Assembly (NCBI GenBank): GCA_016125355.1 | Contig: WGLX01000004.1 | Location: forward strand, 1 to 64,000 | From: Actinomycetales bacterium | Lineage (GTDB): Bacteria; Actinomycetota; Actinomycetes; S36-B12 | Reading direction: 5' to 3' | DNA: 64,000 nt | In this document: positions 62,335 through 64,000 of the stretch, one piece after another | Position numbering within the stretch: position 1 is the stretch's first letter | How the letters are laid out: every line of letters begins with the position of its first letter | The notes under the pieces: model-generated | The model's input: only the letters and a program-made list of their open reading frames with translations | Database searches by the model: none | What the model was told of the DNA's origin: nothing | Program-made: the position numbers and the translations under genes

Positions 62335-62457
62335 GGCCGGAACGTACCAAGGCGCCCTTGTCGGCCGTCGACCAAGCGCGCCTTGCCGCGGGTCGGTCGT
62401 TGTCATTGGCCGCCAGCCTTCGTACCGTGGCTTCGACCGCGGAGGTGACCGCTACCC

Positions 62458-63198
62458 ATGCTCGGACTGCCTGATGCCGTGACGACCTGCCTGTTCGATC
62501 TCGACGGCGTGCTCACGGACACGGCGTCCGTGCACGAAGCGGCGTGGCAGGAGATGTTCGACGCCTTCCTCGAGCAGCGATCGGGCCAGCCCGGTGAGGA
62601 CCTGAGGCCGTTCACGGCCGCGGACTACCAGTCGTATGTCGACGGCAAGCCGCGGCTCGACGGCGTCCGTGACTTCCTGTCGAGCCGCTCCATCGAGCTC
62701 CCAGAGGGCAGCCCCGACGACGGACCCGATCAGGACACGGTGGCGGGGCTCGGCCGACGGAAGAACGATGTCGTCCTGCGCCGCATCCGCGAGGACGGGG
62801 TCACCGTGTTCGAGGGCTCCCGTCGCTACCTCGAGGCAGCGCAGGCGGCCGGGCTGAGACGCGCGGTCGTGTCGGCGTCCGCCAATGCCGCGGAGGTCCT
62901 CGATGCTGCAGGGCTGACCCCCCTGCTGGAGGTGCGCGTCGACGGCATCACCATCCGCGAACGCGGACTGCCCGGCAAGCCCGCGCCCGACACGTACCTG
63001 GCCGCGGCGGCCGAGCTCGATGCCCCTCCCGGGCAGTGCGCCGTGTTCGAGGACGCTCTGTCCGGTGTGGAGGCGGGCCGGGCCGGGCGGTTCGGCTTCG
63101 TCGTGGGCGTCGACCGAGTGGGTCACGCGGATGCGCTCAGGGAGCACGGCGCCGACACTGTGGTGGACGACCTCGGTGACCTGCTGGAGGATCGATGA
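62458..63198 (+). CDS. pgmB: beta-phosphoglucomutase-like HAD hydrolase
   Basis: Converts beta-glucose-1-phosphate to glucose-6-phosphate. The 246-residue HAD enzyme has [10 protein letters not shown] near 13-22, the VSASANA motif, GKPAPDTYL and the [11 protein letters not shown] acidic motif. The following GH65 phosphorylase yields beta-glucose-1-phosphate, which supports the assignment. The two overlap by 4 nt. Confidence 0.88.
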   Translation: MLGLPDAVTTCLFDLDGVLTDTASVHEAAWQEMFDAFLEQRSGQPGEDLRPFTAADYQSYVDGKPRLDGVRDFLSSRSIELPEGSPDDGPDQDTVAGLGRRKNDVVLRRIREDGVTVFEGSRRYLEAAQAAGLRRAVVSASANAAEVLDAAGLTPLLEVRVDGITIRERGLPGKPAPDTYLAAAAELDAPPGQCAVFEDALSGVEAGRAGRFGFVVGVDRVGHADALREHGADTVVDDLGDLLEDR

Positions 63199-64000
63199 TC
63201 GCTCAACGGCCGTACCCGGTCGAACCCTGGGTGGTCCGCGAGACCGCGCTCGACCTCGACCTGCTCCCCCAGTCCGAATCCCTCTTCAGCCTGTCCAACG
63301 GCCACATCGGACTGCGCGGCAACCTGGACGAGGGGGAGCCGTACGGGATCCCCGGCACCTACCTCAACAGCTTCTACGAGAAGCGGCCGCTCCCCTACGC
63401 GGAAGCCGGGTACGGATATCCCGAGGACGACCAGACCATCATCAACGTCACCGACGGCAAGATCATGCGACTGCTCGTCGACGACGAGTCCTTCGACATC
63501 CGGTACGGCGACCTTCACGAGCATCACCGCCGCCTCGACCTCCGCAGCGGCCTTCTCGAGCGCTCCGTCGACTGGACGTCGCCCGGGCAGACGCGCGTCC
63601 GCATCCGGACGCGTCGGCTCGTGTCCCTCTCCCAGCGCTCCGTCGCGGCCATCGAGTACATCGTGGAGGCCGTCGACACGGAGACCCGGATCATCCTGCA
63701 GTCCGAGCTCGTCGCCAACGGCGAGCAGCCGCCCGCGTCCAAGGACCCGCGGGTCGCGGCCACCCTGGAGAAGCCCCTGGTGGCCGCCGGCCAGGACCAC
63801 GACGGCCAGGCCACGGTGCTGCTGCACCGCACCAAGGCCAGCGGCCTGCTCATGGGGGCGGGGATGAGCCACGTCGTCGAGGCCCCGGGACGCGAGCAGA
63901 TCAGCTCCGCCGTCCGCGAGGACTGGGCGCGCTACACGATCGCCTGCACGCTCGAGCCCGGGGAGCGGCTGCGCGTCGTCAAGTTCCTCGCCTACGCATG
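63195..64000 (+). CDS. glycoside hydrolase family 65 phosphorylase, N-terminal part
   Basis: The first 268 residues of a GH65 protein, cut by the window end. The N-terminal beta-sandwich is recognisable from [21 protein letters not shown] and [20 protein letters not shown]. Family members phosphorolyse maltose, trehalose, kojibiose or related disaccharides to beta-glucose-1-phosphate, which PgmB processes. The catalytic domain is outside the window, so the sugar is not known. The ATG at 63195 overlaps the pgmB stop by 4 nt. Confidence 0.9.
   Translation, partial: MIAQRPYPVEPWVVRETALDLDLLPQSESLFSLSNGHIGLRGNLDEGEPYGIPGTYLNSFYEKRPLPYAEAGYGYPEDDQTIINVTDGKIMRLLVDDESFDIRYGDLHEHHRRLDLRSGLLERSVDWTSPGQTRVRIRTRRLVSLSQRSVAAIEYIVEAVDTETRIILQSELVANGEQPPASKDPRVAATLEKPLVAAGQDHDGQATVLLHRTKASGLLMGAGMSHVVEAPGREQISSAVREDWARYTIACTLEPGERLRVVKFLAYA

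Overview
The window is about 64 kb of high-GC DNA whose gene order, frequent GTG starts, 4-nt ATGA/GTGA gene overlaps and protein families (DUF3180, DUF2342-type zincin, bacterial PH pairs, Abhydrolase_9, DUF6421) point to an actinomycete (phylum Actinomycetota). I cannot place it lower than that from sequence alone. There are no rRNA or tRNA genes, insertion sequences, phage genes or CRISPR arrays; it reads as ordinary chromosome, densely coded on both strands.

Layout. 0.2-13 kb (minus strand, then ppa): the conserved actinobacterial block dacB-manA-zincin-tilS-hpt-ftsH-folE-folP-folB-folK-DUF3180, with ppa divergent from dacB. A rhodanese gene and an MBL/rhodanese fusion (CstB-like) sit inside this block between hpt and ftsH. 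13.2-15.7 kb: a small Cys/His protein, then a sulfide:quinone-oxidoreductase-like flavoprotein, a TusE/DsrC-like sulfur carrier and a DsrE-like protein. Both sulfur operons begin at near-leaderless promoters overlapped by an ATACC-N6/8-GGTAT inverted repeat of the CsoR/CstR type, so I read them as one sulfane-sulfur regulon. 15.7-23.3 kb: phosphate uptake (extra substrate-binding lipoprotein, pstS, pstB, pstA, pstC, pit, and a phosphoesterase-like remnant), with 11-bp-spaced GGTGAAC repeats that look like PhoP boxes in front of the transcription units.

23.4-34.5 kb: a DUF2231-cytochrome b5-cytochrome b5 membrane protein, moeA, a cupin lipoprotein, a YczE-like membrane protein, a histidine phosphatase, a DUF6421-SDR-threonine aldolase operon, two bacterial PH-domain membrane proteins and an Lrp/AsnC regulator. 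34.6-38.0 kb: a TPP riboswitch followed by the thiamine ABC transporter thiB-thiP-thiQ. 38-47.8 kb: secreted proteins, tryptophan 2,3-dioxygenase, a GGDEF-EAL protein, a GNAT-like synthase paired with an AdoMet-decarboxylase-like gene, and an Abhydrolase_9 protein. 47.8-64 kb: a sarcosine/dimethylglycine-dehydrogenase-type fusion, a K+ channel, an LPG-synthase-like/kinase-like fusion, PPK2, fabG-like SDR, two hotdog thioesterases, an acetolactate-synthase-like TPP enzyme, a PhoX/DUF839 protein with an upstream PHO box, a methyltransferase, a lone PemK/MazF-like protein, and pgmB followed by a GH65 phosphorylase cut by the window end.

The strongest candidates for something under-described are the two-operon sulfur regulon flanking and interrupting the housekeeping block, the SpeD-like/GNAT pair, the DUF6421 operon, the DUF2231-cytochrome b5 fusion, and a 55-bp palindromic element found twice, each time filling the gap between convergent genes.
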